This document shows, in pieces, positions 17,901-25,756 of a DNA stretch of 64,000 nucleotides. The stretch is taken from positions 372,001 to 436,000 of the forward strand of contig DIYJ01000011.1 of assembly GCA_002428995.1 (NCBI GenBank). The letters are read 5' to 3'. The position numbers were made by a program, and so were the translations under genes. This stretch comes from Flavobacteriales bacterium UBA6057 (GTDB taxonomy: Bacteria > Bacteroidota > Bacteroidia > Flavobacteriales_G > Salibacteraceae). Under the pieces are notes generated by a model. It saw nothing but the letters and a program-made list of their open reading frames with translations. It was not told where the DNA came from and ran no database searches. Numbering within the stretch: position 1 is the stretch's first letter; every line of letters begins with the position of its first letter.

Positions 17901-20171
17901 ATGCGAATCACACCCCACTTGTTTCTCGCAATCCTTCTGGTATTCAGCGTCTTCTCGTCAGTGGCTCAGGTCGCGCCACTCGACTGGGTAGTAGGTGCCG
18001 GTTCCACATCTGCTGGAGCTACTACTGTTAATGACATTCGCGTCAATGCCTTCGGACATCTCTATGTTGCAGGAGGCTTTCAGGCTACCAAGGATTTCGA
18101 TCCCGGCCCAGCCGTCTCCAATGGCGTCAGTGCCGGGGGATATGATGGTTTTGTGGTGCGGATGGATACGCTGGGAAATCTCGATTGGTGGCTGAAGTTT
18201 GGAGGGAGCGGTTTCTGGGATGTGGTGCATTCCATAGACACTGATTTGGATGGGAACATCTACGTCACCGGAACTTTTGAGGGTACCATGGATCTGAATC
18301 CCGGAGCAGGAGTAGATCAGGTGAGTTCCGTAGGTGGAAATGCTGACATCTATTTGGTGAAGCTCGATTCCAATGGCAACTACATCTGGGGGCACGCTTT
18401 TCAGGGTAGTACCGTTGATGAAGATGTATGGACACTGAAATGGTCTGCCGATGGTCACGTGTTCATCGGAGGGTCATTTAAAAACACGATGGACTTTGAC
18501 CCCAGCCCGGGAGTCTATCAGCTCAATGCTGGCGGGTTCAATGACAAGAACGGGTTCATTGTAAAGCTTACCGAGAATGGGGACTTTGTTTGGGCCAGAG
18601 CCATTGGAGGGGATGGCATCGAGAACAGCGTTTTTGAGCTGGACGTTGATCCCACGGGATACGTCCTGGCTGTTGGTCACGTTTCCGGAACTGGTGATTT
18701 TGACCCCGGGCCTGCAGTTTATAACTACACGACACAAGGCCACTCAGACTGCTTTTTGATCAAGCTCATGTCCGATGGAGATTTGTCGTGGGTGAAGTTT
18801 ATAGGAGGAATAGCGCCAGACGATTCTTATGCATTTGCAGTCGATCATCTGGGCCAGGTCTATTGGTCAGGAACTTGCTTCGGTGAATTTGATATCGATC
18901 CTGGAAGCAATATCATGCAGGTAGGCGGTGATTCGAATCATTCCGCCTTCATGGTGAAGCTCGATTCATTAGGTCAGCTGATGTGGGCGAATGTCAATAC
19001 TGCGCCTCCGTACGCGCGATTGCAACCACGAACGCTTGAGCTGGATGTAAACGGCCAGCCTTTTCTTGGCGGGCACTATACATGTGACTCTAGCATCTAC
19101 ATCGACTTTGATCCGGGGCCAGGGCAGGATTTGCATACGGGCTTCAACGATCAGATCATTTACCATGACTCGTACATCCAGAAGTTTGACGATGGCGGAA
19201 ACTCCATTTGGTCAGCTGTCTTTGGCGGTCCCACGCAGTATGATGCTGTGCGCGCCTTGGACATTGATCAGCTTGGTAATGTGTACGCTACAGGGCACTT
19301 CACTGAAACAACAGATTTTCAGTTTGGGCCTGGGGTTCATTTGCTAAGTACCAATGCCCAGCGCGATCATTTTGTCATGAAGCTCTTTCCGAGCTACAAC
19401 TCGGCCGGACTCATCAGCGATACTTCGTGTAACACTTACACCGTGCCGAGCGGACAAGCCACGTACATAACAAGCGGTGTGTACAAAGACACCCTTGAAA
19501 ACGCCTCCGGGCAGGACAGTGTGCTCACCATTGTGTTGACCATTGCGAGTAGCTCTAGCTCCAATTTGAGCGATACGGCCTGTCAGATTTATGAATCACC
19601 AAGTGGAAATCACTGGTGGACGATGAGTGGTGTTTATCAGGATACGCTTGTCAATGTAATGGGCTGTGATAGTGTCATCACCATTGACCTGCATGTAATT
19701 ACGATTGATACCACCGTCATCAGTATTCAAAATCTGCTCATCGCTCAAGAGCCGCAGGGACAATATCAATGGCTCGACTGTTTGAGTGGTTATGCCATCA
19801 TGGCCAATGAAACGAATGATACGCTTATTCCGGACTTCGGTGGGTTTTATGCTGTGGCGATTGAGAAAGAGGGATGTATGGACACTTCAGACTGCTTTGC
19901 TGCGATACCCATTGGTATTGGTAAACCATTGAACTCTCCGAGCATAGAGCTTTATCCTAATCCTACTTCAGGTTTGGTGACTTTGAGTGCATCGGGAACG
20001 AAAGCTCCTTTTGTTGTTACGATACGCGATCCCTTGGGGCGGTTGATCGGAAAACCATCCGTGTTGTCTGATGGTCGTGCAGAACTCTTTATTGAAGGAG
20101 AAAAGGGGATTTACTTTCTCGAAGTCTTTGACGGAGTGAACCGGACTGTTCTTCGCGTTGTGAAGGAGTGA
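17901..20171 (+). CDS. T9SS-exported beta-propeller (SBBP-repeat) protein
   Basis: This 756-residue protein starts at an ATG with a signal peptide (PHLFLAILLVFSVFSSVAQ). About residues 25-510 contain seven or so repeats of 60-70 residues, with the pattern YV(x)G(x)F(x)xTxDFDPGP, then D(x)F(x)xKLDxxGN, then W and a GG turn. This matches bacterial SBBP-type propeller repeats. Two further short modules follow (LSDTACQIYESPSGNHWW and DTLVNVMGCDSVITIDL), then an Ig-like segment and a type A T9SS sorting domain beginning IELYPNPTSGLVTLSASG. It is predicted to be secreted or surface attached. The conserved DFDPGP loops could bind calcium, which is inference. It faces the giant T9SS gene head to head. 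Confidence 0.88.
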   Translation: MRITPHLFLAILLVFSVFSSVAQVAPLDWVVGAGSTSAGATTVNDIRVNAFGHLYVAGGFQATKDFDPGPAVSNGVSAGGYDGFVVRMDTLGNLDWWLKFGGSGFWDVVHSIDTDLDGNIYVTGTFEGTMDLNPGAGVDQVSSVGGNADIYLVKLDSNGNYIWGHAFQGSTVDEDVWTLKWSADGHVFIGGSFKNTMDFDPSPGVYQLNAGGFNDKNGFIVKLTENGDFVWARAIGGDGIENSVFELDVDPTGYVLAVGHVSGTGDFDPGPAVYNYTTQGHSDCFLIKLMSDGDLSWVKFIGGIAPDDSYAFAVDHLGQVYWSGTCFGEFDIDPGSNIMQVGGDSNHSAFMVKLDSLGQLMWANVNTAPPYARLQPRTLELDVNGQPFLGGHYTCDSSIYIDFDPGPGQDLHTGFNDQIIYHDSYIQKFDDGGNSIWSAVFGGPTQYDAVRALDIDQLGNVYATGHFTETTDFQFGPGVHLLSTNAQRDHFVMKLFPSYNSAGLISDTSCNTYTVPSGQATYITSGVYKDTLENASGQDSVLTIVLTIASSSSSNLSDTACQIYESPSGNHWWTMSGVYQDTLVNVMGCDSVITIDLHVITIDTTVISIQNLLIAQEPQGQYQWLDCLSGYAIMANETNDTLIPDFGGFYAVAIEKEGCMDTSDCFAAIPIGIGKPLNSPSIELYPNPTSGLVTLSASGTKAPFVVTIRDPLGRLIGKPSVLSDGRAELFIEGEKGIYFLEVFDGVNRTVLRVVKE

Positions 20172-20246
20172 ATTTGGCCCATCCTAAAATCTGATTTTGA
20201 CATTTTCAACGGGGATTACTTCGTGATCCTGCTTTGTCATGAAGTG

Positions 20247-20360
20247 GATGAAAGCCCTGCTCGTTTCACTCGCTTGGGGCTTTTTCATTCCTCTTCGCTC
20301 AAGCTTTGCTTGGCTTGTGGAATGAAAAAGCCCCTCTGCTATCGCAGAAGGGCTTTCATC
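20247..20360. terminator. Convergent double terminator with four pairing segments
   Basis: Four segments can pair alternatively: AAAGCCC (20251-20257), GGGGCTTTTT (20276-20285), AAAAAGCCCC (20325-20334) and AGGGCTTT (20349-20356). On the minus strand, after tRNA-Arg, segments 4 and 3 form a 12-bp stem with a GATA loop and a U5 tail, a classic intrinsic terminator. On the plus strand, after the T9SS gene, segments 1 and 2 form a weaker stem with a T5 tail. Segments 2 and 3 also form a perfect 16-bp stem (20276-20291 with 20319-20334), and the outermost 12 bases pair as well (20247-20258 with 20349-20360). Confidence 0.7.
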
Positions 20361-20365
20361 ATCAG

Positions 20366-20439
20366 TGACCTCGGCAGGATTCAAACCTGCAACCTCTAGA
20401 GCCGTAATCTAGTGCACTATTCAGTTATGCTACGAGGCC
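20366..20439 (-). tRNA. tRNA-Arg (anticodon ACG)
   Basis: Read on the minus strand, the 74-nt sequence folds as a cloverleaf. The acceptor stem GGCCTCG pairs with CGAGGTC (one G-U), the anticodon stem is CTAGA/TCTAG around the loop TTACGGC, and the T arm is GCAGG TTTGAAT CCTGC. The anticodon is ACG, which reads CGU/CGC/CGA codons when A34 is converted to inosine. The discriminator base is A and the CCA end is not encoded. A consensus promoter lies just upstream and a strong terminator just downstream, so it is transcribed alone. Confidence 0.95.
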
Positions 20440-20449
20440 AAAAGGGCCG

Positions 20450-20479
20450 CAAAGATAAAGCTTCTTTGCAAAGCTCAAA
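20450..20479 (-). promoter_or_regulatory. Bacteroidota-type promoter of tRNA-Arg
   Basis: On the minus strand, TTTG (20476-20479) is followed after 18 bases by TATCTTTG (20450-20457). This matches the -33 TTTG and -7 TAnnTTTG elements known for the Bacteroidota primary sigma factor. The -7 box ends about 10 bases before the mature tRNA 5' end. Confidence 0.7.
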
Positions 20480-20522
20480 CTGAATTTTTAGCTTGTTGCT
20501 TTCATTCAGAACCTGAACTTTT

Positions 20523-20598
20523 GGATCAAGGATCAAGGATCAAGGATCAAGGATCGTTCATGATCTGATCATCTAATTGTCTAATCATCTAATCAACC
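20523..20598. repeat. GGATCAA tandem heptamers and TCTAAT repeats
   Basis: Four exact GGATCAA heptamers run from 20523 to 20550, followed by a partial fifth. After a short spacer come TCTAAT words at an 8-base period (about 20571-20596), ending a few bases before the WYL gene start at 20605. The same TCATCTAATCA word recurs at about 50236-50246. No coding function is seen. The rest of the 20172-20604 gap holds the terminator structure and the tRNA. Confidence 0.6.
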
Positions 20599-20604
20599 CA
20601 AACC

Positions 20605-21633
20605 TTGCCCGCCAACAAATTCGCCTTACTACGCTACCGCATCATCGATCGCTGCATTCGAAGCAAGGGAAGGCCTTATCCTTCTAAAGAAGATTTGCGG
20701 ACTGCATGTGAAGAGGCGCTCTATGGAAGTGATGGTGAGCGTATTTCGATGAGTACCATCGATAAAGATTTGTGGGCGATGCGGAATGAAGGTGAATTGG
20801 GGTATTACGCACCCATCAAGTTTGACAAGGCCGAGGGAGGATACTTCTATACCGAATCTGATTTCTCGATTGCTGAGATTCCGCTCAACGAGGACGACCT
20901 TCAAGCCATTAACATGGCGGCTCAAACGCTTTTTCAGTTCCGTGACATTCCCATTTTCGAGCAGTTTGGGTCTGCGATTGAAAAGATCATGGATCGGATG
21001 AAGATCTCTCGTTCTGAGGATGGTGAGGCCCTAGATCAGATCATTCAGTTTGAAAGCGCTCCCGATTATCAGGGAAGTGAATTCCTGGAACCTGTGTTTA
21101 GAGCCATATCTGAACGAAGGACTGTGCGCTTCGATTATCAAAAGTTTCAATCCGATCAACAAAAGAGCTACCATCTGAAGCCATACATATTAAAAGAGTA
21201 TCGCAACCGTTGGTATATGATTGGAAGAGGGGCAGAAGATGGGCGCTTGCTGACCTTTGGTTTGGAACGCATTCGCGATCTCCAGCCAACCGAAGAGCGG
21301 TACCACGGATTGGAAGGTTTTGATGCCGAGCAGTTTTTCAAGCATGCTATCGGTATCACGGTCACCAATGATAAACCGATGGAGGTTGAGCTGGAGTTTG
21401 ACAAGCAGTTTGCTCCATACATTTTGACGCAGCCCATTCATGCCTCTCAACAGGTGATTGAAAAGAGTGAAGATTTTGTGAGGGTACGTCTCCATGTTCA
21501 ATTGACCATCGAGTTGGTGACCACCATTTTGGCGTATGCTGATCGTGTAGTGGTGCTCAAACCAAGGGATTTAAAGGAGGAGGTTAAGGCAGTGTTAACA
21601 AAGTGTTTAAACCTCTACGGTCAAGACTTATAA
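20605..21633 (+). CDS. WYL-domain transcriptional regulator
   Basis: The 342-residue protein starts at a TTG (20605). There is no in-frame ATG before the conserved N-terminal segment NKFALLRYRIIDRCIRSKGR, which is the usual beginning of this family, so the TTG is accepted. The N-terminal part is a winged-helix-like region with CEEALYGSDGERISMSTIDK. About residues 150-260 hold the WYL domain, with the conserved WYMIGRG variant of the motif (RNRWYMIGRGAEDG) and FGLERIRDL. The C-terminal WCX-like extension follows. WYL proteins sense nucleic-acid-type ligands and often control DNA repair or defence genes; no such gene is adjacent, so the targets are unknown. Confidence 0.88.
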   Translation: MPANKFALLRYRIIDRCIRSKGRPYPSKEDLRTACEEALYGSDGERISMSTIDKDLWAMRNEGELGYYAPIKFDKAEGGYFYTESDFSIAEIPLNEDDLQAINMAAQTLFQFRDIPIFEQFGSAIEKIMDRMKISRSEDGEALDQIIQFESAPDYQGSEFLEPVFRAISERRTVRFDYQKFQSDQQKSYHLKPYILKEYRNRWYMIGRGAEDGRLLTFGLERIRDLQPTEERYHGLEGFDAEQFFKHAIGITVTNDKPMEVELEFDKQFAPYILTQPIHASQQVIEKSEDFVRVRLHVQLTIELVTTILAYADRVVVLKPRDLKEEVKAVLTKCLNLYGQDL

Positions 21634-21947
21634 ACACCTCCCTTTTGTAAGGGAATTTTACTCATCATTTCAACGTAAGTTTTGGCGCCCGAACGGGATC
21701 AGCTGTTTAAGTGTGCTATCTTTCAATCACTTATGTGGCGCGGCTTTCAGAATGTCTTCAGGAGCGCGCTCGTCAAGTAAAACATTTGATAAAATCAAGA
21801 GGGAGTCAGCTTTTTTTTTCATTTTTTTTGGTCAATATTTGCCCCATCAATCAGGGAGGTTCTCGCCCAAAATCAAATGGTATTTAACGTTCAGTTAAAG
21901 TGCGCGGCAGGTGTCAAAACCTGCTGACATAAAACAAGTATTATTCA
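21634..21947 (+). other. dnaA upstream region, AT-rich tracts
   Basis: This 314-base gap precedes dnaA. It contains two thymine runs (nine and eight T, at about 21810-21830) and an AT-rich stretch toward the start codon. I looked for the DnaA box TTATCCACA and its complement and saw none here, so an origin cannot be claimed. No gene is visible. The WYL gene before it ends with no strong terminator. Confidence 0.4.
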
Positions 21948-23378
21948 ATGAGTAAACCACACGAGGAAATTTGGGAGAAGTGTCTGGACATCATTCGGGA
22001 CAATGTGAGTCTTCAGAGCTACAAGACTTGGTTCGAGCCAATCAAGCCTGTAAAAATGAAGGAGTCCACATTAACAATTCAGGTGCCTAGTCAGTTCTTC
22101 TATGAGTGGTTGGAAGAGCATTACATTGGGTTGTTGAAAAAGACAATCAAAAAAGAGCTTGGGGCAGAAGGGCGGCTGGAATACAGCATCATTATGGAGA
22201 ACAACTATACCAGCTCCAAGCCTTACACTGTACGCATTCCAACTTCCAACATCAGTACTGTTAAGAATCCTTCGGTAAGCATGCCGCTGGATATTGGTAG
22301 TAAGACCATTAAGAATCCATTTATCATTCCCGGGTTGAAAAAAGTTGTGGTGGATTCACAACTGAACCCGAACTACTCCTTCGAAAACTTTGTAGAAGGA
22401 GATTGCAACCGATTGGCGCGTTCTGCAGGGTTCGCTGTAGCGCAGAAACCAGGCGGAACTTCGTTTAACCCGCTATTGATCTACGGAAGCGTAGGTCTGG
22501 GTAAAACACATCTGGCGCATGCCATCGGTATAGAGATTAAGAAAAATCACCCGAACAAGACTGTTCTGTATGTTTCGTCTGAAAAATTCACGCATCAGTT
22601 TATTGATGCCGTTCGAAACAACACCCAAAACGACTTTGTGCACTTCTATCAAATGATCGATGTTCTGATCATTGATGACGTGCAGTTCATGGCTGGCAAG
22701 GAAAAGACGCAAGACGTATTCTTTACCGTCTTTAACCACCTGCATCAAACCGGTAAGCAGATTGTGCTGACCAGCGACAAGCCACCTGTAGAAATGCAGG
22801 GCATGGAGCAGCGATTGCTCAGCAGGTTTAAGTGGGGTCTCAGTGCAGACCTCCAGGTGCCGGATTTGGAATCCCGCATTGCCATCCTTGAAAAGAAAAT
22901 GTACATCGAGGGTATCGAGTTGCCACGTGAGGTGGTAGAATACCTCGCCTACAGCATCACCACGAATATTCGTGAGCTGGAAGGTGCACTCATTTCCTTG
23001 ATCGCCCAGGCTTCACTCAACCGTAAGTCCATCACACTCGATCTGGCGAAAGCCATGATCGACAAGTTTGTGCGCAATACAGCTCGCGAAGTATCTATTG
23101 ACTACATCCAGAAAGTGGTGTGCGATTATTTCGATCTGCCCATCGAGCTGATGAAGTCTAAGACAAGAAAGCGAGAAGTGGTGCAGGCGCGTCAAATCGC
23201 CATGTACTTCGCAAAGCAGTTAACCAAAGCTTCTCTGGCAAGCATCGGTGCTCACTGCGGAGGAAAGGATCACGCCACTGTGTTGCACGCCTGTAAAACG
23301 GTGAACAACCTGATGGAAACCGATAAGCGCTTCCGCAGCTACATTGATGAGCTGGAGAAGAAGATGGCGATTCAATAA
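21948..23378 (+). CDS. dnaA: Chromosomal replication initiator DnaA
   Basis: The protein has 476 residues, normal for the family. Domain I starts EIWEKCLDIIRDNVSLQSYKT. The AAA+ ATPase has a Walker A GSVGLGKTHL (a Ser replaces the usual second Gly, outside the strict consensus positions), Walker B VLIIDDVQFMAGKEKTQD and sensor segment RLLSRFKWGLSADLQVPD. The C-terminal domain IV carries the DnaA signature CGGKDHATVLHACKTVNNL, which binds DnaA boxes. DnaA opens the origin and recruits helicase. It is monocistronic in this window, closed by a strong intrinsic terminator. Confidence 0.98.
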   Translation: MSKPHEEIWEKCLDIIRDNVSLQSYKTWFEPIKPVKMKESTLTIQVPSQFFYEWLEEHYIGLLKKTIKKELGAEGRLEYSIIMENNYTSSKPYTVRIPTSNISTVKNPSVSMPLDIGSKTIKNPFIIPGLKKVVVDSQLNPNYSFENFVEGDCNRLARSAGFAVAQKPGGTSFNPLLIYGSVGLGKTHLAHAIGIEIKKNHPNKTVLYVSSEKFTHQFIDAVRNNTQNDFVHFYQMIDVLIIDDVQFMAGKEKTQDVFFTVFNHLHQTGKQIVLTSDKPPVEMQGMEQRLLSRFKWGLSADLQVPDLESRIAILEKKMYIEGIELPREVVEYLAYSITTNIRELEGALISLIAQASLNRKSITLDLAKAMIDKFVRNTAREVSIDYIQKVVCDYFDLPIELMKSKTRKREVVQARQIAMYFAKQLTKASLASIGAHCGGKDHATVLHACKTVNNLMETDKRFRSYIDELEKKMAIQ

Positions 23379-23399
23379 ATTTTGGTTTTGGAATTCGTG

Positions 23400-23429
23400 G
23401 CCACTCCGAGCAATCGGAGTGGCTTTTTT
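23400..23429 (+). terminator. Intrinsic terminator of dnaA
   Basis: A perfect 9-bp stem, GCCACTCCG (23400-23408) with CGGAGTGGC (23415-23423), has a six-base loop and is followed by six T. It lies 21 bases after the dnaA stop. Confidence 0.9.
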
Positions 23430-23446
23430 ATGTTCTGACCATTCCA

Positions 23447-23475
23447 TTTGTAGCAATGCTGCTTACATAGTTTTG
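23447..23475 (+). promoter_or_regulatory. Promoter of the phosphatase/methylase pair
   Basis: TTTG at 23447-23450 and TAGTTTTG at 23468-23475, 17 bases apart, fit the Bacteroidota -33/-7 pattern. The ATG follows at 23516. Confidence 0.45.
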
Positions 23476-23515
23476 TGTGACAACAACATCAACAGCATCT
23501 CAATCTCTCAATCCC

Positions 23516-23971
23516 ATGAATATCCTATTCGTTTGCCTTGGAAACATCTGTCGCTCACCGATGGCAGAAGGTATTTTTCAAGAAAAAGTGGACCGCCTTG
23601 GTTTGGACGTTTCACTCGATTCAGCCGGCACGGGAAACTGGCATGTAGGTGAAGAACCAGATCCAAGAGCGCAACAGACAACTCGTAAAAACGGAATTGA
23701 CATCTCCGGGCTCAGAGGACGCCAGTTCACAGCCGCTGATTTCGATCGCTTCGATCGCATCTATGCCATGGATGCTTCCAACTATGAGAACATCCTGAAG
23801 CTGGCTGAAACGGACGAGGAACGGGAGAAGGTGAGAATGATCCTCAATGAAACACATCCTGGTCAGAACCTTTCTGTGCCCGATCCATACTTTGGTGGAG
23901 ATGAAGGATTCAATGGTGTGTTTGCAATGCTGGATGCAGCTGCCGATAAGGTTCTTGGAGAATTGAAGTAG
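23516..23971 (+). CDS. Low-molecular-weight protein-tyrosine phosphatase
   Basis: The 151-residue protein starts at the ATG at 23516. The open frame reaches back to 23477 but the conserved protein begins MNILFVCLGNICRSPMAEG. This contains the family P-loop CxxxxxR(S/T) as CLGNICRS with nucleophilic Cys and Arg. The general-acid Asp is in VPDPYFGGDEGF. Such phosphatases dephosphorylate tyrosine on proteins, sometimes of capsule-export kinases, but no tyrosine kinase is near. Its last base is shared with the GTG start of the next gene, so the pair is likely co-translated. Confidence 0.95.
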   Translation: MNILFVCLGNICRSPMAEGIFQEKVDRLGLDVSLDSAGTGNWHVGEEPDPRAQQTTRKNGIDISGLRGRQFTAADFDRFDRIYAMDASNYENILKLAETDEEREKVRMILNETHPGQNLSVPDPYFGGDEGFNGVFAMLDAAADKVLGELK

Positions 23972-24702
23972 TGGCAGACTCTCCTGTTTTATACTTGATC
24001 CCCAGTGGTTTGGGTAGTGAGCGTGTCGAGCATTTGCTACCTGCACACACCAGAGAAATCATTTGTTCCCTGGATCACTTCATCGTAGAACGCGCCAAGA
24101 CGGCTCGCCATTTCCTTCGCGCAGCGGGATATGAGAAAAACTTCGATGAAACCGTCTTGCTGGAACTGGATAAGCATGCTAAAGTCCAATCTTACGATGA
24201 GTTGCTACGCCCGTTGTCCGAAGGCCATTCGGTCGGAGTGATCTCAGAAGCCGGAGTTCCTGGAGTGGCCGACCCAGGTGGTGAGATCGTTCGTGAAGCT
24301 CACCGAAGAGGTTTTGCGGTGTCACCCTTGATTGGTCCCAGTTCCATTCTTCTGGCGCTAATGGCCTCTGGCATGAACGGACAGCACTTTGAGTTTCACG
24401 GCTACCTTTCCAGGGATGAGAAAGCCTTGGGACAGCAATTGCGGAATCTGGAAGCCGATTCATCCAGGTTGGATAAAACACAGCTGTTCATCGAAACACC
24501 TTACCGAAACGATAAGTTGTTGGCGACACTCTTAAAGGTTTTGCAACCGCACTCTTCACTTTGCATCGCCACCAACATCACCTGTCCGCAGGAATCCATT
24601 CAAACTAAACCGGTGAGAGAATGGAGAAAAGGTCGCCTGCAAATCGGGAAAAACCCCACTGTTTTCGCACTTTTTTCAGGATCAATTTCAGGACGTAAAT
24701 AG
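23971..24702 (+). CDS. RsmI-like tetrapyrrole-methylase-family methyltransferase
   Basis: The 243-residue protein uses a GTG start that overlaps the previous stop by one base. It has the class III SAM-methyltransferase (tetrapyrrole methylase) architecture: an N-terminal LYLIPSGLGSERVEHLLP, a central VGVISEAGVPGVADPGGEIV, and PLIGPSSILLALMASGMNG. These match RsmI, the 16S rRNA C1402 2'-O-methyltransferase family. The N-terminal PSGLG segment differs from classical RsmI (normally TPIGNLxD). This variant is common in Bacteroidota as a separate paralogue, so the substrate is not certain. Confidence 0.85.
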   Translation: MADSPVLYLIPSGLGSERVEHLLPAHTREIICSLDHFIVERAKTARHFLRAAGYEKNFDETVLLELDKHAKVQSYDELLRPLSEGHSVGVISEAGVPGVADPGGEIVREAHRRGFAVSPLIGPSSILLALMASGMNGQHFEFHGYLSRDEKALGQQLRNLEADSSRLDKTQLFIETPYRNDKLLATLLKVLQPHSSLCIATNITCPQESIQTKPVREWRKGRLQIGKNPTVFALFSGSISGRK

Positions 24703-24757
24703 ATTACATTCTGCCAAAGGAGTTTTGGTTTCAGAAACAAACAAAAAGTCTGAAGCC

Positions 24758-25462
24758 ATGAGTACCAATGAACTGAATGCCTTTCTAAATTCCTTCCAAA
24801 AGCCAGCAAACTACGACCGTGACGCCTGGGAAAACCTGATCGCTCACAGCAAAGAGATCTGGAATGCTTACCTCAACGGAAATACCTGGGAGCAAGCCAT
24901 TGACATTACCTGTAAGGAGTCTTACCTGATGTTGGTGGATACCAACGGAAAGCTCGTCATCAACAATGATAGCTTGCTCAACTATGTTCAAAACGAGCAC
25001 ACCCGCGCCTGGAGAAGCAAGCTCGAAGACATCGCATTAAGAGCCATCCGTGAGAAGCGCTACAAGCGAGCCGAGCAGTATTTTGGCAAAGCCATCAAAG
25101 TAGATGGAAAGCACGCTTTGAACTACTACCGCAGAGCTTTGGTCAGCATGAAGCTTTTGAACAATAAATCTGCGCTTGCTGATCTGAACAAGGCCATCGA
25201 ACTACAGCCAGAAAATGAGAACCTCTACCTGAAGCGTGCGCAAGTTTATCGCCTCCTCGATGTAGATTTTAAGGCTATGAGCGATTTAAACAAAGCCATT
25301 AAGCTGAATTCCAATTGTGCTGAAGCTTATGAAGTGAGAGGTAAGTTCCGTTTGTCTTTAGGTGATCGTGCCGGAGCGAAAATGGATCTGAACCGAAGCT
25401 TTGAGATCATCAACAGCAGAAAGACCGGACCTTCAGAGCAGTATGGAGCGAAGGCAGCTTGA
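24758..25462 (+). CDS. Tetratricopeptide-repeat protein
   Basis: The start is taken as the ATG at 24758 (MSTNELNAFLNSFQKPANYD); a TTG at 24725 would add 11 residues. The 234-residue protein has no signal peptide. The N-terminal half is helical and unrecognised. From about residue 95 there are three to four TPR units, including RAEQYFGKAIKVDGKHALNY, ALADLNKAIELQPENENLYL and KAMSDLNKAIKLNSNCAEAY. TPRs mediate protein contacts. No function is evident from the neighbours. Confidence 0.8.
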   Translation: MSTNELNAFLNSFQKPANYDRDAWENLIAHSKEIWNAYLNGNTWEQAIDITCKESYLMLVDTNGKLVINNDSLLNYVQNEHTRAWRSKLEDIALRAIREKRYKRAEQYFGKAIKVDGKHALNYYRRALVSMKLLNNKSALADLNKAIELQPENENLYLKRAQVYRLLDVDFKAMSDLNKAIKLNSNCAEAYEVRGKFRLSLGDRAGAKMDLNRSFEIINSRKTGPSEQYGAKAA

Positions 25463-25466
25463 TAGC

Positions 25467-25717
25467 TGTCAGCTACTGGCTTTTGGCTATCAGCTGCGTT
25501 GTTCTTTGATCGGGAGCGATGGCCAATGTCCAAGCCTTTTGAAAAGAAGATAAAGCATGCATTTCCAGATATACCCCTTGAAAACCGATCGTTCGGAACC
25601 TCATCCAACACGTAACACCCATCAGGCAAAACAGAAAACGCGGCATCTGGAATCAAAATTCAGCGCTAAACTCCGCCCACAGAGCCAAAGCTGATAGCCA
25701 GTGGCTGAAGGCTGACA
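25467..25717. repeat. Inverted heptamer repeats flanking a non-coding segment
   Basis: The left arm (25467-25494) reads as four heptamers, TGTCAGC, TACTGGC, TTTTGGC and TATCAGC. The right arm (25690-25717), in reverse complement, reads TGTCAGC, CTTCAGC, CACTGGC and TATCAGC. The outer units are identical and the middle ones vary. They bracket about 195 bases in which I find no credible gene. A minus-strand frame at 25327-25656 runs into the TPR gene and is not supported. A related pair lies at 29036-29210. Confidence 0.65.
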
Positions 25718-25756
25718 GCTAAATAACGTACTTCGCAGTTCTCTGTTTTTGTTCGG

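Noticed and set aside
20247..20360. Transposon end or MITE
   Set aside because: The palindromes lie exactly between two convergent genes and form U-tailed stems, which is explained by terminators; no target-site duplication is seen.
25327..25656. Minus-strand 109-codon open frame at the end of the TPR gene
   Set aside because: It runs antisense through the TPR coding region and the repeat arm; no recognisable domain.
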